DNA from: Torymus aiolomorphi
Lineage: Eukaryota > Arthropoda > Insecta > Hymenoptera > Torymidae
Length of the DNA stretch: 64,000 nucleotides
Direction of reading: 5' to 3'
NCBI GenBank assembly: GCA_036365515.1
Contig: CM070874.1
Location: 97,136,442 to 97,200,441 of the forward strand
The stretch's first letter is position 1, and each line of letters begins with the position of its first letter. The position numbers and the translations under genes were made by a program. The notes below the pieces were generated by a model that did not search any database, was not told where the DNA came from, and saw nothing but the letters and a program-made list of their open reading frames with translations. Positions 22,691 to 36,043 of this stretch are shown here, one piece after another.

Positions 22691-23593
22691 CACAACATTT
22701 TTAGTATCAATATAATTTTCAACTAGATAGACGAACTATGAAAATCACAATTTTCTTTTCTTATTTTGAAAAACTTACTTCAATATATAATACTCTTTTC
22801 GTACTTTGAATCCAATACTGTCTAAATAAACATCTTGGTTGTTTGTTTTATGTGTTATCCATTGAAAGCAATGAAACTGTCATTTTCTTCATTGACATCC
22901 AAGTCCTCTATTCGTCCTGTCAAATATGAAGACAAATTTTGAATATTCTTCTAAAATTCTATCTCATGAAAAATTTTCATGTTGAGGATACATTTCTTGA
23001 AAAATATTGTCATAAATAGTATTTGCCTGCTCTTCCATAGGCTAATATTGGTTTGGTTTTTATTTCTTGAGTAGTACTATATTCTTACTATCTTCTTTAA
23101 TATAATTCTATTCCTAAGCGTTTGTTCTTGTATTAAAATAACTTTTTCTTGTCCATTAATAAATAATAAAATAACCAGCAGGGTCATGAGGACACTTGTT
23201 CATTTTTGCTAATTCAAAATTAGATTTTTCAGACAGTACACAATTAGAACACCTCAACATTATTGGCTATATTATATATGCAAAATAGAATGAATAAGGC
23301 TTTCAGCATTTGTCTACATTGTACAACCATCCAAGTCAATTCAAAATCGAATTTCAATGACTGTAAAACAATCTTGTATAATCTGTAAATATAAAAAAAT
23401 TCACACAAAGTATCAATTTTTAAAAAATGATTGTAGCCATTTAACATTTAGCTGTTCAATACTTATCTAATAAAAGTTATTTGCCCCTTTGATGCACGTA
23501 GGTATACATTCTTATTAGTTTAGTTGGCTTTCTTAGATCTTTGAATAACTACTATTTCTAACCTATACATACTCTGGCGCTGACACTGGCGCT

Positions 23594-23595
<2 letters not shown>
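22691..23595. other. AT-rich spacer, no gene seen
   Basis: Stops in all frames and no splice-bounded open segment that I could support. Confidence 0.5.

Positions 23596-23657
<62 letters not shown>
23596..23657. repeat. (CT)n microsatellite
   Basis: About 31 uninterrupted CT units. Confidence 0.95.
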
Positions 23658-23661
<4 letters not shown>

Positions 23662-23965
23662 CTGTTCTGTCGTCATCGCCATTCATTCATTATTAGTATA
23701 TGTGGTCGGACAAAAATGCTATAGTATGTATTGTCGGAAGAAAAATGTATAGTTTATGAATCTTATGGAAAAACATGGAGAAATTTTAGAATCGGAAACC
23801 AGACATAAAATTGTTCACTATTTAATATCTCTAATATGAGAACATCTTTTTACATGAAACTTTTTGTGCAACATAGTATGATAAAATAGCATGCTGTTAT
23901 TTTAATTTGGGTGAATATAAAAGCGATTGAAAATTGCAGTAAATATTTCAATTTCTCGGGCATCC

Positions 23966-24043
23966 ATTTCAATGTATATGTAGCGCGGTCTACCCTCAGG
24001 CTTCTTCTATACTTGCCTTCGGAGCGCTCCCGCGCTCCTTGAT
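23966..24043. repeat. 79-bp dispersed block with GC hairpin tip, copy 1
   Basis: Shares most positions with 32045-32125. The last 30 bases (GGAGCGCTCCCGCGCTCC plus TTGAT) are identical and form a tight hairpin. Probably the end of a mobile element; the family is not recognised. Confidence 0.6.
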
Positions 24044-24507
24044 GTAGAATAGTAACCAAACTTATTCTTGCCTATAAGTTTTTACTTTTGTAAACAAATT
24101 TTTTAGAGAGATTTCACAACTTTTTAAGAGTAAAAGTACATTATAAATAATGTTTGTTAAGTATAAAATTACACTTTAATTGATTTCACAACTTTTTTGG
24201 GTTTTAAAAAATACTTTAAAAAATAGTTCTTAAAAGTGTTTATTATAATTATTTCAAAAAAACATTTAAGCGTTCAGTCAAGTTCTTTGTAGAGAGTTGG
24301 ACAGTTGTTGAGAGCAAGATTGTTTGGATAAAAACATTAAACTTTTATTAGTATTTCCACAGAGAATTTAATGTTGTTAAAAAAGATAACAATAATATAT
24401 TTTTTCTTTGTAGCTATCGCAGGGAATAAAAGAAAAAAGTACAAATTCTCAGAATTACAATTTAAATCTTTGTACCACCTGATTCTCTTGCTTTTATAAA
24501 ATCTAAA

Positions 24508-25582
24508 ACATCTTAGTTGTAGCTTAATGTCACTACTTAATGTCAGCACTATTATTAAAATTCTTGGCCATTCTTAGACGCATTGTAATAATGTATTAAA
24601 AAATACTTGAGCACGATGCACTTTTAATAATCTGAGAAAATTTTATCTAACTTAAACTACTAACATTAAAGTTATTTATGAAAATACAATCTAAACAGGT
24701 TGCTAATATCTTTGCGTGTTGTTTTTTCAAAATAAAGAACCATCACTTAATGTCACTACTTAATGTCACTATTATTAAAATTCGTGGTAATCCATTTTTT
24801 GACGCATTGATATGCAATGGACTTCATCAATTTTTAGTATCAATTTTGTATTTTTATATTAATATCTTTTTCAAGCAGTATTTGAACTTGAAGTAAAAAA
24901 TGAAATGAGGCCTGAATATGAAAGAATTAATATTCCAACAATCCCTCGAGAAAAGCACAGACTGAGCTTGTTCCACGAGTCTTCAAAAAACTTCACCAGC
25001 TCTAATTAGATTTTCAACTAGATAGATGATCTCTTCTATTAAAATCACAATTTTCTTATTTTATTTTTAAGAACTAATTTTTGAAAACTTTATTCTAATA
25101 AAACTAATTCTTTTATATTCATAATACTTTTTTCGCACTTTCTGTGCAACAATACTATCTAAAACATTTTAGTTGTAGCTTAATGTCACTACTTAATGTC
25201 ACTATTATTAAAATTCTTGGCCATTATTAGACGCATTGTAATAATGTATTAAAAAATACTTGAGCACGATGCACTTTTAATAATCTGAGAAAATTTTATC
25301 TAACTTAAACTACTAACATTAAAGTTATTTATGAAAATAACATACAATCTAAACAGGTTGGTAATATCTTTGCGTGTTATTTTTTCAAAATAATGAACCA
25401 TCACTTAATGTCACTACTTAATTTCACTATTATTAAAATACGTGGTAATCCATTTTTTGACGCATTGTTGATATGCAATGGACTTCAGCAATTTTTAGTG
25501 TGTTTTTATGTTAATATCTTTTTCAAGCAGTATTTGAACTTGAAGCAAAAAATGAAATGAGGCCTGAACTTGAAAGAATTAA
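24508..25582. repeat. Pair of ~420-bp direct repeats (24508-24930 and 25167-25582)
   Basis: Both run from TTAGTTGTAGCTTAATGTCA to ATGAAATGAGGCCTGAA with few differences, 660 bp apart. Each contains the internal motif CACTTAATGTCACTACTTAA. No protein is supported. Confidence 0.75.
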
Positions 25583-27075
<1,493 letters not shown>

Positions 27076-28083
27076 TGTAACAGGAGGCCTGGGGAAATCT
27101 TTTGTAATTCCGCGAACCGAACCCTAGAACACGGTGCCGTCGAGTGCTACTTCTACGACGAGCACTCGGGGTTGATGTTCTCTGGATCCCTGTTTACAAA
27201 TGTCGAGTCCACGATTGAACTCGACTTTTCCGTGTGCCGGAAAGGGTTAATACTCGCGCTAGCTAGACGCGAGGCGCGGCCACTCAGAATGATCGTCGTC
27301 TCGGTTCGACGATCCCGCGGAGGCGGCGGTATCCGGGAGAAGGTTAGGTGAAGGTTAATAAATAACGAGTGGTCTTGGTTACATTCAAAACTATAACAAG
27401 ATCTATTCTCAGTTATACTATACAAAATACGCGTCGCGTTGCGTGTTGACAAGAAGGCGGGAGATCCGCCGCTCGGCGCGGGCGGATCGAGGTGATTGTT
27501 TTTCGCTGGGCCGGCGATCAAGACACCGGCCGCTCGCCGCTGCGAGCCGAAAATACAAATCAATCGCTGCGCGGAAAATAGGCGAAGAGTCTTACCGGGG
27601 GGAGTGCACTCCCCTCGTCGCTCGCTCACGAATCCGCTCCTGCGTCAGGCCTTATCCTCCGGTCGACTTCGGAGTGTTCAGGCCGAGTCCTAACGTCCAG
27701 CGTTCACCTACAGACGCTTCGGACCCCAGGAGTGGCTCGGATTGCTCACGTGCGCTGCTCTTCGTGGTCGGTACGTGTACGGGCGCTGCTCTGCACCGGC
27801 GAGGACACACGATACCGTTTTCTTCGCGGACGATCAAATTAACTCGCGTACGCGCGGTTTGACAGCCCGAGAGAATCTGATTCAAAAATGAATCCTGCGC
27901 GACTTTGCAACGGTCAAAGTCGCGCCTGCCCCGCGCGTAGCTAACGCAAATACATCGTCCGAGCGATGTCAACACACGCTCGAGATACACGAATTCGCGG
28001 GAACGAGAGCCTAACGTGTTCGATAGAATACGGAGGACCGAGATACTTATCTTCTCCGTATTTTATCTTGGAACCTCGTTATA
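27076..28083 (-). repeat. 3' LTR of the gag-only element (1008 bp)
   Basis: Full-length LTR, collinear with the 3981-4984 LTR. It contains a ~320-bp segment (about 27090-27420) absent from its partner LTR. Confidence 0.8.
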
Positions 28084-28094
28084 CCCCTCTCCCA
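28084..28094 (-). other. Polypurine tract
   Basis: GGGAGAGGGG on the minus strand directly abuts the TATAAC start of the 3' LTR, the expected plus-strand primer position. The fragment at 3981-5701 has the same arrangement. Confidence 0.6.
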
Positions 28095-28151
28095 GACGTT
28101 GCGTAGCGGAAGAGAAGCAACTCGATACTGAGGCTCTCGTTCGATTCGAGT

Positions 28152-30089
28152 TTATGTCGTCATCAGCGGCAGAGACGACAGTTTCGGATACGCGCGAATC
28201 AGCTCGTGCACTAAACGGCTGATCAAACGATCCACATCGAGGGATCGTCCCGCGCACGCATACGGTGGGTCGCTCATCACCGTAATTCCGCTGAATTCCA
28301 ACGGCGGTCGGGACCAGTCCCATGACGATTGATGGACCGGAGACGGTTGGCACTTCTGGCGCTGGGGCTCCGGTCGACAACTGCCGTCATTCCTCCTAGG
28401 TTGACTTGGCAGGTCGTCTTGCCTTCTTCTTGTCTCACTCTTCGGGCCCTTTTTCCGCTCCGGGCAGGCCCAGTGAAGATGCGTTGGTGACTTACACGTC
28501 CAACACAATTTTCTGGTTGGACTCGGTGGTGGGGAGTTATATGCTCCGAGCGCGTTCCTCGATCTTGACGAGCGGTATACTCGACTATCCAACCCCTGCT
28601 GGATATACCGCTGTTTGGGACGTCGAGAGGCTACCGTCGTCCAAGGATTCGAACCTGTTCCTTGATTCGAACCCAGTCCACTCGAGGGTTTTCTGCCTTT
28701 ATCTCTTTCAGATAACTTTGGAGATCGTTGCGTGGCCGCTGCATACGCCTCTTTTTCCCTGTAGAGCTGGACTGTTGAGGACTTCGGGACGACTTCTTGC
28801 TGTCTTTAGTCCCTAGGTCCGATCGAGGTTGCTTGGCATGGCGCTTAGTTGCACCTGCGACTCGTTTCTTGTTAGGCACAGCGGAATTGTGAAGCGACGA
28901 CATTTGCGCGCGTAGCTGGCGCAGCTCGTCGTGCAGTCGCCTTACCTCTTCGCTTAGGCGCCTAACTTTCTCCTCCTCCAATTTACGCGTCTGATTACAT
29001 TCGCACTCGCAATGACGCTCGCCTTCTGCTTGCGTCGATACGTCGCGAAATTGCGAAGTAATCAGCGTTCTGTCCACCGGTTGTGTCGTCACCAGACTAT
29101 TAATCTCTTCCTCGTTGCTCCTTGGAAGGCTTGTCTGCTCTTCGTCTTCAGGAGTCTGGGAATGAGTAATACAGCCGTCCGATGCCGATGTATTCCATAA
29201 ACGGGCCATATCGGACGCTTCGGACCGGGGGAAGCTTGGAAAATCTCCCTTCCCCCAGGCTGCATTTGCTCCGTCGTCGTGAGCTTGGGAGTATTCAGCA
29301 CAGCCGTTCGGTGCCCTCAGGCGGTCTGTATACGCCAAGCGACGTGAAGTGTCAGACTTCTCGAACAGGGGAAGCTTGGAGAATCTCCCCTCCCCAGGCT
29401 GTGCTTACTCCGACGTCGATTTCGTGGATGGAAGCTGAAGATGATGGCGATGGTGCGGTTGCTGCACAGCTGTCCGAAATCCATGTGCGGTCTGCATTCC
29501 CCGAGTGACTCGCGTTCTCGGATTCTTCGGGCTGGAAGGAGATCGGGGAATCTCCCCTCCCCCAAGCTGTGCTGCACCTTAGGTGTACCTGGACTTCACC
29601 CGGTCCTCCCTCTGGAGATAAAGTGCTCCGTGGTGACGTAAGAGCTTCGTGTCTTACGTCGGGAGGACTACCTGCTCTCTGCTCCATATTCTGGTAGACG
29701 TATCTCCGTATGGAACTCAGCAAGTTGTTGTCTACTGCTTTATTCGACATCAGTTGCTGAAACAGGCTGTGGGTCAAGGGGTCGGCGATTCGGTTCACTT
29801 CTGGAGCGCCGCTTGCATTGAGGGTCGTCGTGTTGACGAACTTATTCCTCCAATCGAGCCTCCTTGTGAACTGCTCGTAAGCACTTCCACTTATTTCTTG
29901 TGTGAAGTGGGCTGGGTTGTAACTTCCCATTAGCCACTGAGCGATTCGCTTAGAATCCACTCCGAGATGTCCGGTACTTCTTAAATCTAGAGCTATATTT
30001 GCTTCTATTACAGCTTCAAAGCTCAGCTCTAGATTTTTGCGCCAATGCTCCATCCTTTCGGCTAGTTCTTCTGGGGTCGATGATTCCAT
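28152..30089 (-). pseudogene. gag of the LTR element, split over three frames
   Basis: Three successive minus-strand frames carry it: 30089-29352 (start MESSTPEELAERMEHW, helical capsid-like part), 29338-28631 (coiled coil EEEKVRRLSEEVRRLHDEL, then a basic Lys/Arg/Ser tail), and 28592-28152 (zinc knuckle C-x2-C-x4-H-x4-C in CWTCKSPTHLHWACPER). The frames are offset, so there are at least two frameshifts unless recoding is used. The middle contains three degenerate tandem copies of a ~150-bp unit (AWG-x-GDSPSF-like), and slippage there may have caused the first shift. Gag packages the element RNA. Not recognised at family level; Gypsy or BEL/Pao are both possible. Confidence 0.65.
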
Positions 30090-30832
30090 CTTGCGAAGCT
30101 AGACCGACTGTATAAAATTGTGTGACGAATTGTGTGTTTATGCGCAACTAACTGCTGAGATTCTCTCTCAAATTGGCCGTCTGTTACGCAAATTACAATG
30201 TTAGAATTCTAACTACCACACACAATTGTCCCAAGCTGCTCGAGAACGACGTATCTCGATGCAGCTAGCTAGAGAGAGCGTGGGTATTCCAAAAAAAAAT
30301 TCGCGACGATAACGATTTAAATAATTCCCGCAACCAAAAAAAAGGATGAAAGTATTCTCACTTCCGACCGGCTGCACGCACAGGCACGGTCAAACCAAAA
30401 AAAAAAATCGCGTGAAAATCGCTTTAAATCTCGCGTCAAAAAAAGGAATTTAATTTTCGCCACATATGACGACGAAAACAACGATAATCGTCGTTTAAAT
30501 GCTCTCGCCCTGGCTTTACAGCAGTTTAAAAGACTCGGGACAAGTATACACAATACTGCCCGAGCATAAACATAAACACCTACAAAAACAAGCAATCTGC
30601 TGTTTTGTGTTTATGTTTCTATGCGCGCCGCGAGTCTTCTTGTCTGTTTGTTTACGCCCGGCACCTCGACTTGGCGAGTTTAAATCACTGCGCCTATCAG
30701 CTGTAACGGCTTATGGCCACTGGCCGTCTGCTGATTAGTCCGGTGCAGTGATTTGCGCGCGGGCGAATTTAAACGAAACGCGATTTGAATAGGCCGGTTT
30801 CGAATGTACCGGCCTCTAACCTTCTCCTTAAA

Positions 30833-30852
30833 CCCAACACGTTAGGGCGCCA
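30833..30852 (-). other. Putative tRNA primer-binding site
   Basis: TGGCGCCCTAACGTG begins two bases inside the 5' LTR. TGG pairs with the tRNA CCA end; the rest resembles lysine-tRNA-type sites with one extra base. Confidence 0.5.
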
Positions 30853-30854
30853 TT

Positions 30855-31545
30855 TGTAACAGGCGGACTAAAAAAAGACTTCACAGAAAAATAACTCGAC
30901 GCGTTACGCGTTGACAAGAAGGCGGGAGATCCGCCGCTCGGCGCGGGCGGATCGAGGTGATTGTTTTTCGCTGGGCCGGCGATCAAGACACCGGCCGCTC
31001 GCCGCTGCGAGCCGAAAATACAAATCAATCGCTGCGCGGAAAATAGGCGAAGAGTCTTACCGGGAGGGGAGTGCACTCCCCTCGTCGCTCGCTCACGAAT
31101 CCGCTCCTGCGTCAGGCCTTATCCTCCGGTCGACTTCGGAGTGTTCAGGCCGAGTCCTAACGTCCAGCGTTCACCTACAGACGCTTCGGACCCCAGGAGT
31201 GGCTCGGATTGCTCACGTGCGCTGCTCTTCGTGGTCGGTACGTGTACGGGCGCTGCTCTGCACCGGCGAGGACACACGATACCGTTTTCTTCGCGGACGA
31301 TCAAATTAACTCGCGTACGCGCGGTTTGACAGCCCGAGAGAATCTGATTCAAAAATGAATCCTGCGCGACTTTGCAACGGTCAAAGTCGCGCCTGCCCCG
31401 CGCGTAGCTAACGCAAATACATCGTCCGAGCGATGTCAACACACGCTCGAGATACACGAATTCGCGGGAACGAGAGCCTAACGTGTTCGATAGAATACGG
31501 AGGACCGAGATACTTATCTTCTCCGTATTTTATCTTGGAACCTCG

Positions 31546-31550
<5 letters not shown>
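30855..31550 (-). repeat. 5' LTR of the gag-only element (696 bp, internally deleted)
   Basis: Nearly identical to the partner LTR from about 30905 to 31550, differing by a small indel at 31062. The element-3' part is short and different (GGCGGACTAAAAAAAGACTT), lacking about 320 bp. Confidence 0.8.
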
Positions 31551-31631
<81 letters not shown>

Positions 31632-31790
31632 CTCTCTCTCTTTTCGAGTCGAGTGAGATTTATTTACTATACGACGATATGCTATAACTATATATATTAT
31701 ACTCTCTCTCTCTCTTTTTTCGAGTCGAGTGAGATTTTTTACTATACGATATGCTATAACTATATATATTATAAATATATATAGATATAT
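31551..31790. repeat. (TA)n remnant and ~90-bp tandem duplication
   Basis: TA runs to 31626. Two copies then follow of a block with CTCTCTCTCT, TTTTCGAGTCGAGTGAGATT, TACTATACGA and GATATGCTATAACTATATAT. Confidence 0.75.
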
Positions 31791-32044
31791 AAGCGTAAGA
31801 TAGACGACAACCGGAAGTGTCGTAAGAGCTGCAAACCGGATATCTGAACAAGGAGAAGAAAAGTTCGGAAAGGAAACAGCACATAAAAAAATTCAGCTCT
31901 CTATATCTTTTGAACGAGATAATCTTTTTAAATAAAATCTTTTGATTTGAGTAGAGCAATGAAATGGCTTTCGATTGACAGTAATATGTTATATAGTTTA
32001 AACTAATGCAGACGTGTATAGGCGCATTTAATTTTTCGCACACG

Positions 32045-32125
32045 CATTTCATTGTATATGTAGCATGGGTCGCTCCTTTAGGCTTCTTCTATACTTGCCT
32101 TCGGAGCGCTCCCGCGCTCCTTGAT
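32045..32125. repeat. 79-bp dispersed block with GC hairpin tip, copy 2
   Basis: Counterpart of 23966-24043. The flanking sequences on both sides differ. Confidence 0.6.
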
Positions 32126-32247
32126 ATATAATAATATAAATTATTTTAATAAATAAATTAAAGACAATAAAATGTGGTAATGAAAAGTAATAATTGCTTT
32201 TTAATTTTAAAATACAATTTTCTATTTTTGGAAATTACAAGATAACG

Positions 32248-32456
32248 GCCCTTCCTTAATGCGGGTGGCAGCGGACAGGTTACATGTCCGTTGTCCGATA
32301 TCTACCAAATTCATAATCAATGGTAGAAAACTTGTGAAAAAGGTCTGTTTGTTTTCCACTATTGATTATGAATTTGGTAGATATCGGACAACAACATTTT
32401 TTTCGAGCGACAATGGACATGTAACCTGTCCGCTGTCTCCCGCATTGAGGAAGGGC
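32248..32456. mobile_element. 209-bp hairpin MITE
   Basis: Arms start GCCCTTCCTTAATGCGGG and pair with CCCGCATTGAGGAAGGGC. Both continue through GACAGGTTACATGTCC and ATATCTACCAAATTC. One arm has an extra ~25-bp insertion. Immediately outside on the right is AAAATCGCCCAATYGGC repeated twice. No target duplication is obvious. Confidence 0.65.
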
Positions 32457-32799
32457 TGTAAAAATCGCCCAATCGGCTACCTGTCGCCCGAAACCAAAAT
32501 TTTGTCGCCGCGCATAGTTTGAAATCGCCCAATTGGCGAAATGTAGCCCAATCTGGCAACACTGTTAAAAATAAGCAGAATGGACTGTCAATGTGAATTC
32601 TATAATTGTTGTTGTGGTAAATATTCATATATTATATATTGTACTAAGGAGAATGCCAATGAAAGTTCAGTAAGTAAAGAAGTGCAAGGTCGTATAAAAC
32701 TAACCTTATTTTGTGTAGCTTGCCAGAGTATGAAATTCAAAATAAAAATTAATCAGAGGAAATACGCGTTCGACATTCAGTAATAGAATTTGAAAAAAC

Positions 32800-33315
32800 A
32801 TCTTTTTAAATAATTTCCATATTTATACGTTGGTAAATTCTTACTAAATTTTGCATAGATCGATATTTATACATGGTATTGGCAATTACACACTCATTAG
32901 TATTCTCCTTTGATTCAGTTATATTTTTTAAATTTTGACACCAATTTAAATTTCATAATATTTCATTTCATAGTTATCGAAATGCGGAAGGTATTGGCAA
33001 GCTTGATTTTATAATTAACAAACAAAAGCAGCTTGAAAAAAATGGAGACGATTCTGCAATACATTCAATGTATTAAAAATATTTTTAATTTCATACACAG
33101 AAATATTCTACATGTTGTACATTTATTGACGGGCCACCTTAATATACAATTATAAATATACAATTATATTATACATAATGTAATATGAAAAATTTGTACA
33201 TATTTAAAACTTCTTGGAAAAATTTTTCAGTTAACATATTATGGTTTAGTCTTTAGTTATGAAAAAAAAGTAAAATAAATATTTTAATTGCAGAAATAAA
33301 TAACCCAAATGAGCG

Positions 33316-33358
<43 letters not shown>

Positions 33359-33665
33359 CGCGCATGTATATAAGGACAAATCTGAAGATCTAACATAAGT
33401 ATCCAAGCCATTTTGTTCTGGTAAAACTCTACATTTGTGTTTGTCTTCATAGTTGGAGAAGAAATCATTTTTCTTTATATCGGTTTCCTTTTGTTGTATA
33501 GCAATATTTTGATTTTTTAAATTTTATTAATTTTTTGTACTTCAAATTTAACGTCAGATACTTATATGTACAAATCCGTCGAAATCTGCCATGAAATCCG
33601 AAATATGGATTTGAAAATTTTTTTCCGAGCACACCTACCAGATCTAGTTTTTCTCGTTGTTGGTA
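32800..33665. repeat. AT-rich spacer with a (TG)n microsatellite at 33317-33355
   Basis: Only the dinucleotide tract is notable; no gene seen. Confidence 0.7.
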
Positions 33666-34000
33666 GTATATATAAGAGAAATTCGTGGTTGAAGAGTGTC
33701 CATCGAATGGTATACTTTTTCTAGAATAACATACTTTCTAAGAAAAGTTATAAGGGTTTTAGAAGTTGAATGTCGAAAAGGCATAAAAACAATCTCAAAG
33801 TCCTGGCGGCCGATTACTATAATTTGCGTATTTTATGCCTTTTGAAGGAATCGATATTTTTTTATTAAAAAAAAAGGAATGAAAGGTCTTTCTTTGTAGT
33901 TTTAATTTATGTCCTATAAATAAGTTGTTGTATAAGTTGTTATAAATAAAGTATATCATTCGATGGACGCCCTTCAACTAAGAATTTCTCTTATATATAC
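33666..34000. mobile_element. 335-bp MITE with ~54-bp terminal inverted repeats
   Basis: The left arm GTATATATAAGAGAAATTC through GTCCATCGAATGGTATACTTT pairs with the right arm at four or five mismatches. A second inner pair (AAGGCATAAAA with TTTTATGCCTTTT) lies inside. No coding capacity. Confidence 0.7.
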
Positions 34001-34249
34001 GACAAATAACAAGAAATACCGTGCTTGAAAAAAATTTTTCAATACGTAATTTTTTAAAAATAAGTAGTGAAATGATAACACAGCAAATGTGGGAGGACAA
34101 CCCAAGGCTTAAATAAAAACTCCTTTAGTTAATTTTTTTAGTTATTTATGGAGAGGAATATCAATACTTATTTTTTAAAAATAGGTTATATAGATAAATC
34201 TAGGGATTAGTGCGATTGTTTGTAACTTCTTTTTAAGTAATTTATTGCT

Positions 34250-34752
34250 ACTGTTAGCAGAGCGTGCGAAGCGCATAAACAAGACAGAGTGTAACATTCT
34301 CAATTTTTACGTAGAAAACCAAATGTGTAATCGATAGTAGTATGTAACGCATGCTCAAGTGTGGCGATGCATAAAACTGTCAAATAATCACGTTTTGAAA
34401 ACGTAAATTGGTAAACACGAGATGTGGGTTGGACAATTTTTCAACCGTGGTGCATTGTAACGGATCTTTTTATACTCGGCTAGCTGTAATTAATGGGAAA
34501 AGGATCACGTTGACAAAAGATGCGAGTAGCAGAACACTGATTCGCAAATGCGACGGCCAAGCTATCAAAAGCTTCGTGCAATGCACACCGCACGCAATAG
34601 ATAAGAGTATATACTTGAGAACAGGGGATTTTAAGTAAGGGCGCGAGACTAAGATAACATAGAAACGTTTATTGAGCAAATTAAGGTAACCATATAAGGT
34701 GCGCAGGTACACGATTGCGGAGGACAACCCGAGAAACTACTAGACCGAGAGA

Positions 34753-34843
<91 letters not shown>

Positions 34844-35645
34844 CAGTTCAATCTGGCACTTACAATTTGTGTGGCCTCGCAACTTCGGTCTTCAGACGCC
34901 TCGCTCGCAGGATCAGGAAGATTCAGGTAGATGCGATCCGCAGATTCCGTCGACATAATGTCACAAAAGATAGCGAGTTGCGTATCGCTTCCGCATTTGT
35001 CGATTCACAAAGTTAATCGCCCAATTGTAATGATTAGATGCGCCGATTCAACAATCAGCTCGCGTGCGCGTCGCATTTCACGGCCAAAACGACTCTACGA
35101 TTTCCGTCGCACAGGCGACGTATCCGCGCTCAGGTAAACATAAATGTGTCTCTCTCTTTCTTTCTCTTTCTTATGGTTCGGGATTGTAGTATCCGAGCGA
35201 GCTGCTAGATGGTGAGCGCCAGGCAAGCGCTAACGCGCTACTTAAAACATCATTCCGAGTATACATATAGAGGCTTGTGGCACACACTCGGATATTCGAC
35301 AATCATTATTTTGGCTTTGCCTACACTTATACATTGCTTACCCTTACACTTTGCTTTGTTTATTGCTCAATTGCTATTTACAGTTACTTTTGCCAATTAT
35401 ACGGAAAGCTCTTGTATTATTTTCTGTAGCACTTTGTTTACGTGCTCAAACATACACGATCACATCATATTCTTGCTATCAACCTTTCCTTTGGGAACAG
35501 TTGATGCAAAAACTCTTGAAATCTTATTCCAAGTTATTTCTTCTCGCTGCCAAACCCTGTTAATATAAATTCTCGTATTCGTTCATTCGTACACTCTTAC
35601 CAAGACCAAGAAGCTCGGACCCCCTCCCTGTGTGCACCTGTAACA
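34250..35645. other. GC-richer ~1.4-kb block, possible solo LTR
   Basis: Clearly GC-richer than its surroundings, from TGTTAGCAGAGCGTG at about 34250 to CACCTGTAACA at 35645. The TGTTA/TAACA ends are what an LTR would show, but I see no target duplication and no partner. It contains a (GA)n tract at about 34754-34838. Open frames here (34408-34638, 35209-35568) have no recognisable domain. Confidence 0.3.
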
Positions 35646-35709
35646 ATCTAATTAATTATAGCAATAAACAATATATTATGCTGGGGAGAGAGACCGTGAC
35701 GATAAATAA

Positions 35710-36001
35710 TTTTCACCATACCCTGCCCGAAAGTGCCACTTTCGCTCCCGGCTCAAAAACGCGAATGTGGTATTTCCGACCCGGGTATGGTGAAAAATAG
35801 TAACGTTCCACGGGAGTAAAATTGGCCAGCCCATATCTCGTGTTTGCCACGAGCTGCAATTTACACGAGCAGTGGGCTGTCCAAGTTATTTACTCCCTTG
35901 GTGCGTAATGTACTAGTTCACCATACCCTGCCTGAAAGTGCAACTTTCGCTCCCGGCTCAACAACGCGAATGTGGTATTTTCGGCCCGGGTGTGGTGAAA
36001 T
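35710..36001. repeat. Twin ~85-bp hairpins flanking a third hairpin
   Basis: Two related units (35710-35796, 35917-36000) each run from TTCACCATACCCTGCC to GGGTRTGGTGAAA and carry a small inner palindrome GAAAGTGCMACTTTC. Between them, 35798-35915 is another hairpin (AGTAACG...GGGAGTAAA with TTTACTCCC...GTAATGTACTA). The outer end GAAATAGTATATTAC carries the terminus shared by the hairpin family at 46.7-60.5 kb. Confidence 0.75.
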
Positions 36002-36043
36002 AGTATATTACTTATTATTTAGGAGTTTTTAGGATTATTTTAG

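Larger units (their letters stand above)
27076..31550 (-). mobile_element. Gag-only LTR retrotransposon inserted in a (TA)n tract
   Basis: In minus orientation: 5' LTR 31550-30855, AA, a primer-binding-like TGGCGCCCTAACGTG (30852-30838), a ~745-bp leader, gag (30089-28152), a polypurine tract GGGAGAGGGG at 28093-28084, then the 3' LTR 28083-27076. The LTR ends are TATAAC and GTTACA. No protease, reverse transcriptase, RNase H or integrase is present; only about 2 kb of gag lies between the LTRs, so the element must be moved by another's enzymes. The shared LTR parts are nearly identical, suggesting recent insertion. Lysine-tRNA priming is a guess from the GGCGCC start. Confidence 0.8.

Noticed and set aside
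27443..27862. Long plus-strand frames within both LTRs (also 30911-31329)
   Set aside because: GC-rich LTR sequence is open by chance; identical frames occur in both LTRs and gag is on the other strand.
34250..35645. Complete retrotransposon
   Set aside because: No second LTR, coding sequence, target duplication, primer site or polypurine tract found; kept only as a possible solo LTR.
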